From Sediminicola sp035798135 (lineage in GTDB: Bacteria; Bacteroidota; Bacteroidia; Flavobacteriales; Flavobacteriaceae), in the NCBI GenBank assembly GCA_035798135.1, contig JAPFBR010000002.1, positions 124,001 to 188,000 of the forward strand: a stretch of 64,000 nucleotides of DNA, read 5' to 3'. Of the stretch, positions 63,766 to 64,000 are shown one piece after another. Every line of letters begins with the position of its first letter. Position 1 is the stretch's first letter. The notes under the pieces were generated by a model. It was not told where the DNA came from. It made no database searches and was given only the letters and a program-made list of their open reading frames with translations. A program made the position numbers and the translations under genes.

Positions 63766-64000
63766 GAGCATTAGTTATAAGTGGTGGAGGTAGTAAAGGT
63801 GCCTTTGCCGGAGGTGTGGCACAATACCTTATGGAAGTAGAAAAACGGGAGTATGATATATTTGTGGGCACCTCTACAGGGGGGCTTTTAATACCCCATT
63901 TGGCCACGGACAACTTGGGCAAGTTATATGATATCTATACCAATGTAAATTCACTTTCCATTTTCAGTCTCAACCCATTTATTGTGCGTAAAAAAGGAGA
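63762..64000 (+). CDS. Patatin-like phospholipase, second of a tandem pair (cut by window end)
   Basis: The first 79 codons of a gene that runs off the right edge. The beginning M-R-A-L-V-I-S-G-G-G-S-K-G is nearly identical to the preceding protein, with the same S38 nucleophile in G-T-S-T-G. Differences grow after residue 45. The ATG at 63762 overlaps the stop of the first copy (ATGA). This is a recent-looking tandem duplication with coupled translation. Confidence 0.92.
   Translation, partial: MRALVISGGGSKGAFAGGVAQYLMEVEKREYDIFVGTSTGGLLIPHLATDNLGKLYDIYTNVNSLSIFSLNPFIVRKKG

Noticed and set aside
1..64000. CRISPR array, insertion sequence, prophage or integrated plasmid
   Set aside because: No regular spaced repeats of array type, no transposase, integrase or phage structural gene, and no terminal inverted repeats were seen.

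Overview
The window is chromosomal DNA of a marine-type Bacteroidota, most probably a member of the Flavobacteriaceae. The reasons are the AT-rich composition, Bacteroidota-type -7 promoter elements (TAnnTTTG) upstream of several genes, weak or absent Shine-Dalgarno sequences, many short lipobox signal peptides (SC or NSC), a GldL-like membrane protein, class II ketol-acid reductoisomerase and the gene content in general. I see no phage, insertion sequence, integrase, CRISPR array or rRNA. It reads as a core, mainly metabolic region with about 51 protein genes and one tRNA.

Layout. 0-0.6 kb: tRNA-Ser(UGA) on the minus strand, followed by a hairpin-rich repeat region. 0.9-2.8 kb: nitroreductase and a KdnA-like sugar aminotransferase. 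2.8-8.5 kb (minus): a compact ftsK-lolA-lptF/G-ribBX operon joining chromosome translocation, lipoprotein and LPS export, and riboflavin synthesis. 8.5-10.8 kb (minus): a DgkA-type kinase with thiol peroxidase, then a 2-Cys peroxiredoxin-thioredoxin-small protein group. 11.1-14.5 kb: an NhaC-type antiporter and a Cys/Met-metabolism PLP enzyme, divergent from an Lrp/AsnC regulator. 14.6-18 kb: lpd, a double-CDGSH protein, a membrane acyltransferase and an FMN reductase. 18.2-25.6 kb (plus): pabB, an alpha/beta hydrolase, tilS, a DsbD-like protein and a CocE-type lipoprotein hydrolase. 25.7-32.7 kb: penicillin acylase, YifB/ComM and an M16 protease lipoprotein. 32.9-33.9 kb (minus): a GldL-like membrane protein and a zinc-finger-like small protein.

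34.2-38.8 kb (plus): a five-gene operon of DUF2891 lipoprotein, Nramp-like transporter and 5-oxoprolinase pxpA-pxpB-pxpC. The transporter has lost the residues that bind metal in true Nramp proteins, so the operon looks like an oxoproline or related-compound scavenging system. Three 19-bp direct repeats lie upstream of it. This is the least ordinary locus in the window.

38.9-60.7 kb: an aldehyde dehydrogenase, then branched-chain amino acid synthesis in two blocks: ilvD-ilvB-ilvN-ilvC-ilvA (plus) and leuC-leuD-leuA-leuB (minus). Between them lie gapN (an NADPH source), a GH-type (alpha/alpha)6 lipoprotein and an MFS transporter. recG follows the leu block. 60.8-64 kb: an M1 aminopeptidase and two tandem patatin-like phospholipase genes, the second cut by the window edge.
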